Below are positions 1-10,060 of a stretch of DNA of 64,000 bases, in pieces. The number at the start of each line of letters is the position of its first letter. Within the stretch, counting starts at the first letter, position 1. The notes beneath the pieces are model-generated. The model searched no databases and was not told where the DNA came from. It worked only from the letters and a program-made list of their open reading frames with translations. Source of the stretch: Cristatella mucedo (Eukaryota; Bryozoa; Phylactolaemata; Cristatellidae); assembly GCA_009760855.2 (NCBI GenBank), contig WPIO01000167.1, positions 181,501 through 245,500 on the forward strand. Direction: 5' to 3'. The translations under genes and the position numbers were made by a program.

Positions 1-13
1 AGTACTAGATTAA

Positions 14-172
14 TCTGAAACTCTTAAAAAGAATGACCCAAAAGCATATACAGAAATTGAGAAGCTATTCAAGGGAAATACTGTTGCTCCTGCTGTTGTT
101 ACTAGAGATGATGGTTATGGTGGTAGAATGAAAATGGTTAGTGCTGGATTATATATTCGATCTATACATTAA
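14..172 (+). pseudogene. C-terminal end of an unrecognised small frame in the viral relic
   Basis: A frame of 52 codons runs from just after a TAA at 11-13 to the TAA at 170-172. It contains a glycine-rich stretch (DDGYGG) followed by basic and hydrophobic residues. Base composition matches the viral relic that follows, and a SINE separates it from the capsid-like frame. The left part is either outside the window or broken. Short glycine-containing proteins upstream of the major capsid gene are common in Polinton-like viruses, but I do not recognise this one and assign no function. Confidence 0.35.
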
Positions 173-198
173 TTTTTAGTTTTCTATATATAGAAGAA

Positions 199-380
199 AT
201 AAATAAATAAATAAATCCTAGCTGATAAAACAGCCTCTTTTGTATAGCGACAGAAGAGCCTTTACGGCTATCACCACCGCTTGCAGTGGCGATAAAGGAT
301 CGCCCCACCGCAGGAATCGAACCCACGACCTCAGGACCAAGGCCGTGAAAGCAACCGCCGTACCCAGTGTGCCATCACGG
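199..380 (-). repeat. tRNA-derived SINE, copy 1
   Basis: Read on the minus strand, the head near 380 gives a tRNA-like region with an A-box-like stretch (TGGCACACTGGG) and a perfect B box (GGTTCGATTCC). A tRNA-unrelated body follows, then an AAAT-type repeat tail at 199-215. The same order of blocks recurs at 25.7, 31.8, 43.3 and 53.7 kb. This copy sits inside the viral relic, so it inserted after the virus integrated. No clear target-site duplication is visible. Confidence 0.8.
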
Positions 381-564
381 AAATGGCAAGTAGAACTATG
401 CAAAGCATACTTGAATTTAGTGATCCTAGTTTTCCTAATGACAAAATTAAGGATTACCAATACAGTGAGTTTTGCCAAATGAATGGAAAGGAAACTAATA
501 GCATTGCTAGCAAACTAGTTACATTCTTTGTTCCAGGGAAAAACAAACTTGTTATGTGTTGTAG

Positions 565-1905
565 GATGCATATCTACTGCTTGAAGGTGAGCTTCAAGTT
601 CCTGCAGGTCCTGCTGATGCTAATGGAGTTATTCCTTATGGTCCTCCTGAAAGATAAATTGCTGTTGGTCTTGGTAATGATGCCGGTGATTGGTTGTATA
701 ATACTGTGACAGTTAGACTTGATACTGAAAAAGGTAAAAATATTGGATTGATGGTTGAAGTATGAACAGTTTCAATACTAATGGGATTGCTATGTTATCC
801 AAATGATTGTAACAGAACTGAAGGATCTGCAACTGCTTGGAAAAAAGCTGAGGCCACTTCCTTAGATGATATGGTTTTAACTAGTTCTTATACTAGTCCT
901 GCTGCTGGAGCAGTTGCTAATAATATTGCATTTATGTATAGATGGAGTATTATAAACAATTTTGTTGCTACCGTTGGAACGTTTTGTATTTCACTTCCTC
1001 TATCAAGAATTTCTCGATTGCGTGATGATATGAATAAAATCCTTTATAATATTCCATTTACTCTTGAAATGACAAGTGTTGGATGAAATGATTTTGATGC
1101 TATAAAGACTGGTGTAAGTGGAACAGCAGCAAGTCAAGATAATGCAATTGTTTCTTGAGGTGTTGCTCTTGCAAACGGTTGTGGTGTTTGCACAGATTTA
1201 AAAATTGCTATATCAAAAATGAGACTAATAGTTCCGTTAGTAACTCCTAAGAAAACTATTCAAAGGGCACTTGCTGATATTTCAATGGAGATATCTAAGA
1301 GACTAAAATTAAACTATAGAGCTAGACGGTATGAAAATGTTACTGTTAATAGTACAAACCAAGGTACTAGCTATACTAGAACAGCATCTGCACAAAATGA
1401 TATTGATAAAGTTAGGTGGTTGATTGTTGTTGCTCAAGGCTATAATAAATACAATAGTTATACGGGCAATCAATGTGCTTATAACCATTGCTATATAAAA
1501 AGCGATAGTATTACTGCTAATGGATCTAAGCAACATTCCAGTGTTACAGGGAGTAGGTGACCAAAACTTGGAAAATGTTCAATTGCATATATGGATTTAA
1601 CAACGTTAAGAAAACAATATCTTGGACTGAATGGAGGAACTGAACCAGTTTGTGTTACTTATCCTGAATGTTTAACACTTTACTTTATTCATGTTATTGA
1701 CTTGCAATACAATTATGAACCTCGTATAGTAACATTACACTCGGATTTAGCAATTGAATTAAATATAGTATATGATGATGTCACAACACTAATATTGCAT
1801 TACATAACTGTTTGTGAAAACACTGTAGAACTAACGTCAAATAAAAATACTTCAAACTTTAGTTGTAGTAGAGGATTTAATGTTTATGACGTAACATATA
1901 CTTAA
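565..1905 (+). pseudogene. Major-capsid-like protein relic (Polinton/adintovirus type)
   Basis: One reading frame stays aligned from 565 to the TAA at 1903-1905 (about 447 codons). It is interrupted by a TAA at 655 and by TGA codons at 763, 1084, 1156 and 1558. The spacing of motifs fits the double jelly-roll capsid proteins of Polintons and adintoviruses as I know them: a PLSR-type motif near 995-1010, an arginine-rich stretch with serine/threonine (about 1309-1380), and a K-V-R-W-L-I-V-V hydrophobic strand near 1410-1430. The protein would build the virion shell; here it is not expressible under the standard code. The family call rests on motif spacing recognised by eye, without a database comparison. 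Upstream (383-564) is a further open stretch that may be the same gene after a frameshift. Confidence 0.55.
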
Positions 1906-2710
1906 CGAAATTAAAATTACTAGGTATATTGCAAAAGACGTTGTATCCAAGGTTCAGATTAGTGGAAAAAATCTGTGTTTTCAGATATTGGAGGATCAGA
2001 AATGTGTTCAGATTTAAGAAATGATATGGTTTTTTGGAGCACAAAAAGATTGCTATATCGAATTGATTGCAAATATAAATCTAAAAAATACATTGCCTAG
2101 AGTTCTCTTATGAGATTTCCTCAAATGTTATTTGGTGAGGTGTTTAAAACGATTGCTGCTAAATTTCTCGGAATGAAACTTGGTAAAAAGATTGAGAACT
2201 GCAAATGATTGTTTTAAAAGTGATGGAGTTTATAGGCTAGTAATACACCAGTAGAAATAAAATGTTTATGGAGTACATGCAGTGCTTAAGAATTTATTCC
2301 AAACAATAATTAGCTTAATGCTTGCTTTGGTTACATGTTTTAAAACCAAGTAGATGTTTTACTCTGTGTTTTAAGTTAGTGTTCCTGGATGAAATTGTGA
2401 TAATTTGCCTTTAGACTAATTAGCAGCTGGTAATGTTAGAATGCCTACTAATTCTGAGTTCGATATGCCAGTCAGAACTCCTTTATTTATAATATTTCTA
2501 TTAAAAGATAGGTTTTTGATTTTGAGTTTGATATTCAAAAAGAATATGGTAGATTTTACAACGAAAAAGTATTTTTATGATATAAAATAATTAACAGAAA
2601 ATTAGAAATACAAGTTGTGAAAGAGGAAGATTATGATGAATTTGCTAGACAAGTTCTACTAGTTAGAGAAATATTAGATAGATTCAAAGTAAGGATAAAC
2701 AATTAAGTGG

Positions 2711-3518
2711 ATGAACAAACAGATTCATTCAGCTGATTATGCTTCACAAATTATTGGTTATGCATTATCATATCCTGATGCAAGTGGAAAGAGAATTATA
2801 AATTTATCTGATCCTGTTGATGATGGTGATGCAGTAACAAAGTCCCTTGCAGAGGCTCATTTTATAGTTAGTTCACCAGGATCATTAATTCTTAGTGGTA
2901 AGCCTATTAAAAATCTTAGTGGAAGAGTAAATCCCAATGATGGTATCGATATAAGTCGGATAAATAATTATGGTAAAAAATCAGGTGATAAAGCAACAGG
3001 TGATTTAAACATATTTAGTTTTGCCATAACATCTTTTATTGGAATTCGGGTAATGGAAATCCAGTTGTACTGAATGATGACTTTTGCTTTCCGTATGGTG
3101 GAAGGAAAAGAGATGTTTTTCTAAAAGCTGTTCCTTCAACGACAAATATAAATATGGGAGGTAACACAATTACTAATGTTGCTGAACCTGGAAATCCTTC
3201 TGATGTTGCTACAAAACATTAGTATGATGAAACCGCTAAAAAATAACAGAAGTAATAAAGATCTCAATGATGCCTAAACATATGAATTCAAATATTGATC
3301 TGTCAACATCATAATTATGAACAAATAAAAAAACTCCTCCAATAATGTTTTCAAGTGTTATGGTTGTTGGAGCATCTAATTGTGTATATCATAGACATAG
3401 TAGTGATACAATTGTTGTATCTGGTGAAATAAGGGCAATACAAGCTTTACAAAACGGAGGTATAGGTTTAAGGTTTTATGCTTATTTTAGTAAATTACAA
3501 ACATTATTATTCCATTGA
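2711..3518 (+). pseudogene. Fibre-like repeat protein relic
   Basis: A clean frame of 120 codons (2711-3073) continues in another frame after a slip near 3070 and reaches a TAG at about 3220. The protein shows at least three copies of a motif of the form N-L/V-x-x-P-x(3-5)-D-x-(V/A)-(T/A)-K: one ending DAVTKS, one around KNLSGRVNPNDG, and one ending SDVATK. This pattern is typical of tail-fibre and receptor-binding stalks of phages and of fibre-like proteins in animal dsDNA viruses. A further short open stretch at 3345-3518 (57 codons) may be the head domain after more breaks. It lies downstream of the capsid-like frame, which suits a virion spike role. The copy is broken by at least one frameshift and one stop. 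Confidence 0.5.
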
Positions 3519-4020
3519 CAATCATCGAAATTCAAACTCAAACCTATTGGTTAATTACACACCCTTCTGAGAAATAAAAATGAACAATTAACACTATTAA
3601 CTCTTATAACTTTCTTGCTTTGCGTTTACCTTTAACTAATGGGAATAGTTTTAAAATAGCACAAATATCTTCATGATCAAAACAATGGTGTAAACATTAA
3701 GTTGTAGAACATCCGTTTTTATAAGTGTTTTATAATTACAGAATAAAATTTATGTTGTTTCTCTTTTTAAATGCATTAGAATTTATATTCCATATGAAAA
3801 AAACTATTTTCAACATTATGCATAAAATTAGAATCAACTTCAGCTTTAATTATATCTAGATCATGGATATCCCAACGAATTTAATACTTTGTTTTAGGTT
3901 CTTTCTTTTAGATGGTTAACAAAATGGATGACCTGATTCTATATATTGAATTTCACTAAATGTATTTAAAAAGATGTCACAAAATATTTAAATTTTCTAT
4001 AGAATGTCATTTTTAACTCT

Positions 4021-4880
4021 GCAAGAAAGAAAAAAGGTCAATTTAATCATGATTCTGATATAAATCAAGTATTCAAACCAAAACCTAAGGAGACTCCACA
4101 GGGTATCTTTATTATCGTTGCACCTTACAAAAATCATCAAGCAGACCTTTTATAAATGCCGAATGATTCTGGATACAAATATGATTTGAGTGTCATTGAT
4201 GTTGCTAGTAGATACAAAGATTCAACACTACTTAAAACAAAGTCTTCTAAAGGAGCAACACCGGCAATAATAGCTATTTATAGGAATGGACCTTTAAAAT
4301 GGCCAAAGAAGAAAACGGTAGACCCCGGACCGAATTTTAAAGGAGAGATCAATAAAAAAAATTGAAAAAACATTAAACACGTGTTTAAAAGGTACTAGTG
4401 GAAAAAGTGTTGCATTTTTTGAAAGAATGAATCAAACGTTACCATAGGAAGCATTTATGAACAATATGAAAATTAATCAAACAGTATAAATCAAGGAGAT
4501 ACTAACAGAAACAAAGAGTGGATTGATAATTAACCAAAGATTATTGATTATCTAAATAATAGTATTATAAGACCAACTTGTCAAAAACATGTTAAAGCAA
4601 CGAGAAAGGAAATAGTAAAACTAAAGGAACCGAAATACAGTAGAGATGTAGGTGAACCAGAACAATATTAGAACTGTGAACTACTTTTAGATATTTATTA
4701 GAACCAGGTGAAGAAGAAGACGAAAAAAAGCAGCTATGGATCCAATATGGAGTTTAACTAAACATACTGCTGTTAGAATAAGAATAACGAAAGAGCAACC
4801 AGTTCGGTACTTTGCAAATGGCATTCACAGAAGTTTCGTTAGAGAGGAGTTTCAACCTATTAAGCAGGTTTAGATTCATT
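4021..4880 (+). pseudogene. Integrase relic (DDE, Polinton-type)
   Basis: The frame from 4021 has a first aspartate in QAD (codon at 4144) and a second in VDPG (codon at 4321), 59 codons later. A glutamate in FFERMN lies at 4421 in a frame shifted by one. That D-x58-D-x~33-E spacing matches the catalytic triad of retroviral-type integrases found in Polintons and adintoviruses. A downstream piece (about 4510-4560) and a WSL-containing piece followed by FVREEF (about 4740-4860) resemble the C-terminal region of this family. In life it would insert the viral genome into the chromosome. The gene is broken by a TAA at 4153, a TGA after 4360, at least one frameshift and several later stops. Confidence 0.7.
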
Positions 4881-5182
4881 TGGATTATCCAATTATTCTA
4901 CAAGCATTTGATTCAATTATTCCTTAAATAAATTAATATCATCCAACATATCTAACGTCTTTGAAACTAAGTTAAGATATTACTGAAGAGTGGAACGTTT
5001 TCTTCTATCAATCTGTGATATTGTACTTTCTACTGATATTAACATGGTTGTTATTCCACCTAAAACAGTTACAACAGGTGATGATTCATCATACTGTGGA
5101 ACATATGTACTAGTCATAGTAACTGTAAGAGTTAATACAATACTTATAAATTGAAAACTACATCTAATTCTTATTAATTAAG

Positions 5183-5443
5183 TTAAATAACCTCTAGTTC
5201 TTTCGTTTTTTTAAAGTATTCAATTGTATTTTTGATCGGCAAATTGTATTCTAAGATCTGACATGATGGTCCTATATTAATAAAATTGTTAACGCACATA
5301 TTCATAGGACAACTTCTTTTATATTGTGGATCTAACAAAGTTTCCACCAACCAATCATTAACAAAATTATAAGAATGATTTTCATTAAACAACTCTTTTT
5401 GTCCAATCATCATAATTTGGTAACTTTTGCTTCTTACCTCCAC
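5183..5443 (-). CDS. Unrecognised 86-residue frame on the minus strand of the viral relic
   Basis: An uninterrupted frame of 86 codons on the opposite strand to the other viral frames, in the same AT-rich context, close to the right edge of the island. The protein is acidic/basic mixed, has three cysteines and ends in a lysine-rich tail (KKTKELEVI). I do not recognise it. Convergent orientation near an element end is compatible with a viral accessory gene, but in AT-rich DNA an 86-codon frame can also arise by chance or survive as a fragment of a longer broken gene. Confidence 0.3.
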   Translation of the reverse strand: MEVRSKSYQIMMIGQKELFNENHSYNFVNDWLVETLLDPQYKRSCPMNMCVNNFINIGPSCQILEYNLPIKNTIEYFKKTKELEVI

Positions 5444-5739
5444 GAATTAAATTAATTAAAATCATCATGCGTTTTTAATTCTCTCATTACAATTAACAAA
5501 AGGAACACCGTAACCATAAAACTTATAAAATACTTCCCTTTTTCTAATTATATAAGAAATCATACTCTCACGATAATGTCTAGGAAAGAACTCATAACTG
5601 GAACACACATTATATATAGTAGATTAATTTATTTAAAACGAGTCAAATTAGTTAATGTAAGATTACTCAACAAAGTAACACATGACGCTATCTTAGTGAT
5701 GATTTTTTTTCCGATACGATGTCGGGTAATTTTCGGACT

Positions 5740-7370
5740 TCCGAGGGCAAAGCCGTGAATGGAACAAAAATTAGCCGATGTCTTATCGCGAAAAAAGCGA
5801 GTACCGCGGTGTTGCAAAGCAGCCTGAAGCCGCTGCTGTTGCGGCTTCACGTCGTCGTACTATAGCTGGCGCCACTTAGTATTGAGAATCCTTGCTGGCC
5901 GACGTAACTGATTACAGCCACCGTTCGTTCAACTTTGATAAATTGCCGCCGTCGCTTCTAAACACGCAACGTGGCTTACTTGCTGCTTAGCTGGCCGGCT
6001 GGCCAGTCGCCACTTCAGTAGCAGACTCAAGGTGAAGCGACAGCAAGTGCCGGAAGCTGGACCCGCACTTCACCTCTAGTCATTCATCTTCACCCCGACT
6101 TCGGTCGGTCGGGAATGCCGATCGCCACGTAGCTACAAGCCTCTGGTTCATCCGCAGACGGTGGGCGAACGATAGCAGAAGGGCCAAAGCAATAGTAGTA
6201 ATGGTACTACATTTACATCGCGCCATCAGAGAAGCCCATCTCGTTCGATGCACTTTCCTTTCGCCACGAAGGAAGGTGAGCGGGGCGGCGCACTAGTTGA
6301 GAACCAGCGGCTGTTCTTACAGCACTCGTCAACAACAGTCCACGAGCTCGTTCCGTGAAATTTATATTCCGAAGCCGCGGCAACGAGACTGGATGCACGA
6401 GTGGAGCCCCGAGGAGAGACCGGTGCTGAGAGCTTCCGGTGGCAGACACCGTCGGTCGCCACCGTGCTTCCTCGCCAGGCGCGGGCAGGTTAAAGCGGCG
6501 GTCGTTCGACCGTCGCGAGAGCATCTCGCTAGAGCTCGCACGTGAGTCCGCCGCTGCAGCTGCACTTTCGCGGCGTAGCCTTGGGAGCTAGCTGGCAGAC
6601 GCCGGAGCCGCGGCGCGAGGTGGCTCGGGGCGGGGCGCCGACGTCTCGCCGCTCTGCTGAGCAGACGCTGCTGCACCGTCTCGTAAGCCCGCATCCGTCG
6701 GTGCCGCTCCGGCCACCGGTTTGAGCGACCCAGGCGAGGACGGAACCCAGACGCACTGCGGCGGCGGCGGCGGCGGCGGCGGCTGACCGCGCTGCCGAGA
6801 AAGAGTCCGTGCCCGTGGAGGAGCTGCCCGTCAGGCCCGAGCGCGGGCTGCGATGTGATCCTTTAATGGCTGGCTGGCTGCAGTCGTAGATGAAGAGCAG
6901 GCAAAGGGCTCATTATTCTCCGCCTAAATCCCAGTGCTAAATCGGATTGTTTTCAATCGTTTTTTCAATGATCCGGCAAAGCGCGGTGCACTTTTGCTTG
7001 GTTGCGACCAAGTTGACAAAGCTGGACAATGAGGTCGGTACCTGGTCAGGTTACCTGAGTCTAGTGACCTGCCGCTATTGGGTCTAGTAACCAGGCCGGT
7101 CGGGCGACGTACCTGTTCGGCTGTATTGGCTCGGTTTTCCACCCGGCAAGTAGCCGAGTCTTGTGCTGTCTCCCTGTTCGTAGCATAGTCAGAAGAGAGC
7201 GTTCGGAAACGTGCCGTTTTCGATTATTAATGTGCACGTGTACGCGCATGCCGAAGGCGGCGAATTACTTGAGCAGCAGAAGGCTATTTGGGCGCTGCCG
7301 TTTTGGCGCTGCCGCTTTCACTCTTGAAGTGAGTCCGATCTTGAGTTAATTCACCGCTCTACCCTATTTG
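5740..7370. promoter_or_regulatory. CpG-rich island with (CGG)n run; possible promoter or 5' exon
   Basis: Composition changes sharply from the AT-rich viral relic to CpG-rich DNA here, strongest at 6240-6860. A perfect triplet run of about eight GCG/CGG units lies at 6758-6783. Several open frames cross both strands, none with recognisable domains, as expected where stop codons are rare. It resembles a promoter-associated CpG island or a non-coding first exon of a host gene. I cannot tell its direction, and no TATA box or convincing splice donor decided it. Confidence 0.35.
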
Positions 7371-7589
7371 TTTTGACGCATTAGACAAGAGCCCCTAACG
7401 AGTTAAATGACGGTTCATTCCGATTAGTTGCCGTGAATTCAGAAGTCGGCATTTGAGAAAGGTCATGAAGGTAGCACGAAGCACCTCTGTCCGTTTCAAT
7501 TGCTTACGAGTTGCACGAACCTTCATTCAGATACCAAAAAAGTGTGCACTGCCGTAACGAACCTCAAACTAAATCTACAATTCCAACAA

Positions 7590-7823
7590 GATCGAACTCG
7601 AGGCTCAAAGGTGAGGATCGAACTCGAGGCTCAAAGGTGAGGATCGAAGTCAAGGCTCAAAGGTGAGGATCAAAGTCAAGGCTCAAAGGTGAGGATCAAA
7701 GTCAAGGCTCAAAGGTGAGGATCGAAATCGAGGCTCAAAGGTGAGGTTCAAAGTCAAGGCTCAAGAGTGAGGATCGAAGTCGTGGCTAAAATGTGAGGAT
7801 CGAAGAGAAAACTCAAAGGTGAG
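7590..7823. repeat. 26-bp minisatellite, nine copies
   Basis: A 26-bp unit reading gatcgaactcgaggctcaaa followed by ggtgag repeats with exact 26-bp spacing from 7590. The first six units are nearly identical and the last three are increasingly diverged (7746, 7772, 7798). Degenerate sequence with the same flavour (GATCAAAGGAA) continues to about 7940. The length is not a multiple of three and no reading frame follows it. Confidence 0.9.
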
Positions 7824-8540
7824 GGTCGAAAAAACATTCCGAGGAAACGATCAAAGGAACGAACCAAATGTGAGAAAAATTAAAGAGTCCTGATCAAAGG
7901 CTCAAAGCAAAGAATCAAAGGAAAGGATCGACCACCGGAAACGGCAGACAAGCGAAGTTGACTTTAAATACTCTTGGTTGTATGAAAGAGCGGGTAAACT
8001 GCATGTTTTCTAAAACGTCAATTCGGCTAGCTACCGAATGCTCATCAGAAGCTTGCTTGTGATTGAAGATGTGAGCTTCTACCGGTTCCTTGATTTTCCA
8101 ATATTGCTTTGTCGCGCATGCGTATAACAGCTCAAAGTAGGCGTCTGAAGCTCCTGTTAATTACGATTGGGTCGCAGCCGTCAATACAGCAGGACGGTTG
8201 GATAGATGTATCAACATAAATTAGGAATTACGTCTTTGGCCTATTGGTTAAATTTCACGTGCAGCCAAAAATCTTTCTAAAACAGTAAAGGTCAATACGG
8301 GATTAACAGATCCGTATAAGAAAGTACTAACTTTATCAACTATGCAGATATATAAAGATACAGAGTAGTCATTACCTACTTTTTCAGCAGACGGTTCGGG
8401 ATAGAGGCTTTTGTTTTTTCAGTTTCTAACTAAGAAATGCAATCCAAAACTGCGAGGAGTGGTTATCTCAACTAGCCAATTTAGATACACATAATGTCTG
8501 TGTGTAATATTAATTTTAATAAAAATTGTATATTTAATAA

Positions 8541-8990
8541 CGTGCCCTTTGAGAACCCAATCTCTTTCTAGGTGCTCTACAAATGACCTCCGTTAATGAC
8601 TTCAGAACTGCAGGCAGACGAAATGAGAACTACACTAGTGATTTTTCAGCAGCTCACTCAAATCTTGAACGGTTTGGCGGCGTCCATTTGGCAGCTGACC
8701 GAATATTACTCGCTCAAAGACGATAAGCTAACACAGCTCATAAATAGAGCAAATTAAACAGGCAAGTAGGGAGAACAGTCAAGCAACTATTTAACGTCGA
8801 GATAGCATCGCAGGACTGTCCTCAGAAACTGTGGTAGTGATTCAGCTGCCTTTGCAAGTGCCCACTTGCCGCCACTCAGGTGGGGATAGTGAACGATTGG
8901 TCTAGTATGTAATACATCACGAACTTCTCCAGGCAATTCTAATAGTCGTGGCTGATAAGTATAGGAACAGCTAAATATAGGTGTTCCAAC
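8541..8990 (-). mobile_element. Degraded LINE 3' end (B-like) with 3' hairpin
   Basis: On the minus strand the fragment ends at 8541 with a diverged form of the LINE 3' hairpin (GAGCACC, then CTAGAAAGAGATT). Further inward, the frame at 8787-9044 contains SLPQFLR, the same motif seen in the C-terminus of LINE B elsewhere in the window, followed by a C-terminal cysteine-tyrosine motif. The rest is too decayed to follow. It abuts the LINE A copy of opposite orientation that begins near 9000. Confidence 0.45.
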
Positions 8991-8999
8991 AGTCATGGA

Positions 9000-10060
9000 C
9001 AACCTGCGAAGCTCATATATTAAAACTTCGAACCTTGCTAGCAAGCTCCAGTCTGGTTTTAAAGCTTATAACTCCAGAGAGTCCGCATTACCTCGGATAT
9101 ACAACGACCTACTTAGCAAGGCAGACTTAGATGCAGCGTCTCTGCTTCTATAACACGAACGTCCAGCAGCTTTTATACTATCGATCGCTAACTGCTTGGG
9201 TGCCTCTTGTCTCGACTGGGCAACCCTAGCTCTGAATCGCAATGATATAGATTATACTTCAGTTGGAATCTAAAAAGTATTATGAGGAATAAGCAAAGAT
9301 CATCAACCGAGAAATCTCTGAAATACGGGGTAAAGCAGGAATTTATGTCTGGTCCCGTTCTTTTCACGGTTTATGCTCTCCCTGTAGCCCCTGTGAATTC
9401 CAAGTGCAATCGAAGCTTTCACTTCTACAAGATGACACTCAGTTTGTACCTTTACCCTGTGCATGTCACCCCTAACCATATAATTCATTTTGTTTGTTTT
9501 TCAAGCATGATTTTACTTACCATTCAATTGCATTTCACTTTGCAGCAAATGTAAAGCGCCTAGAGAGAGATTACGTTCTCTGAGGGCGCTTTATCAAGTG
9601 AAGTAATATTATTCCTTGATCATTCCCAGCCCTCCAGCAGGTCGAATTCTTTTAACTTCCTTGCTGCTCGTCTTGATAACATCCGCACGTAAGCAAACTT
9701 TCTTAAATTAAATTATAAAAACACTGAAACACTAGTTGCTGGCAAACCAAGTCTGATTCAGAAATTAATAAGGCTAATTCTCGAAATTAGCTCTGCCAGC
9801 TTACCTCCTTTGTAATCAGCACAAAAACTATTTGTCAGGTTTCGAAAGTGACCTTTCATTTGACGACCACGTCAGCCACATCAGCTCCGAAGTCATGTCT
9901 GCGTTCCTTCAACTGCTTAAAATGGATAACATTTGGGCTTTATTAGACAGGGATATTACAGCTCAATTGGTCCAAGCATTCGTGGCATCCCCTATTAACT
10001 TTTGTCCCTCATAATTTGCTGGTTTACTGGCCTGTGCACTCATGGGCTAACGGCTGGTCG
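9000..10060 (+). mobile_element. LINE A copy with a second LINE 3' end nested in it
   Basis: The plus strand carries LINE A reverse transcriptase in decayed form: the region before palm motif A (9010-9170), a stretch around LVPFFSRF (about 9350) and the catalytic region FHFYKMTLSLYL, where the FYADDTQL of sister copies is degraded. At about 9440 the text jumps to LINE 3'-UTR sequence with the terminal hairpin (9553-9592) and an ATT-rich tail. Then at about 9612 it resumes with the residues that normally follow the catalytic motif (PSQPSSRSNS). The frame 9832-10014 is the later thumb region. This is a short 5'-truncated insertion inside an older copy. Confidence 0.7.

Larger units (their letters stand above)
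1..5700. mobile_element. Decayed Polinton/adintovirus-like integrated virus (AT-rich island)
   Basis: The block is visibly AT-rich and switches to CpG-rich host sequence near 5705-5760. It holds, in order on the plus strand, the end of a small frame, a capsid-like frame, a fibre-like frame with repeated motifs, and an integrase relic with three acidic residues at the right spacing. A large capsid protein together with a retroviral-type integrase is the hallmark of Polinton/Maverick elements and adintoviruses. All frames carry stops or frameshifts, so the copy is dead. I found no protein-primed DNA polymerase, packaging ATPase or protease, and no terminal inverted repeats. The left end probably lies outside the window. 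Stretches such as 1906-2700 and 3520-4020 show only broken frames that I cannot assign. Confidence 0.6.

Noticed and set aside
240-378. tRNA gene
   Set aside because: The A and B boxes are present, but the sequence continues into a repeated body and an AAAT tail, and the same unit occurs five times. It is a SINE head, not a tRNA.
1309-1536. Minus-strand 75-codon frame
   Set aside because: Shadow of the capsid-like frame on the plus strand.
6213-6756. Overlapping 70-110 codon frames on both strands
   Set aside because: All lie in a CpG-rich stretch where stop codons are rare. No domain, low-complexity residues, and no strand preferred.
7590-7823. CRISPR-like array
   Set aside because: Units are contiguous with no unique spacers, and the genome is eukaryotic.
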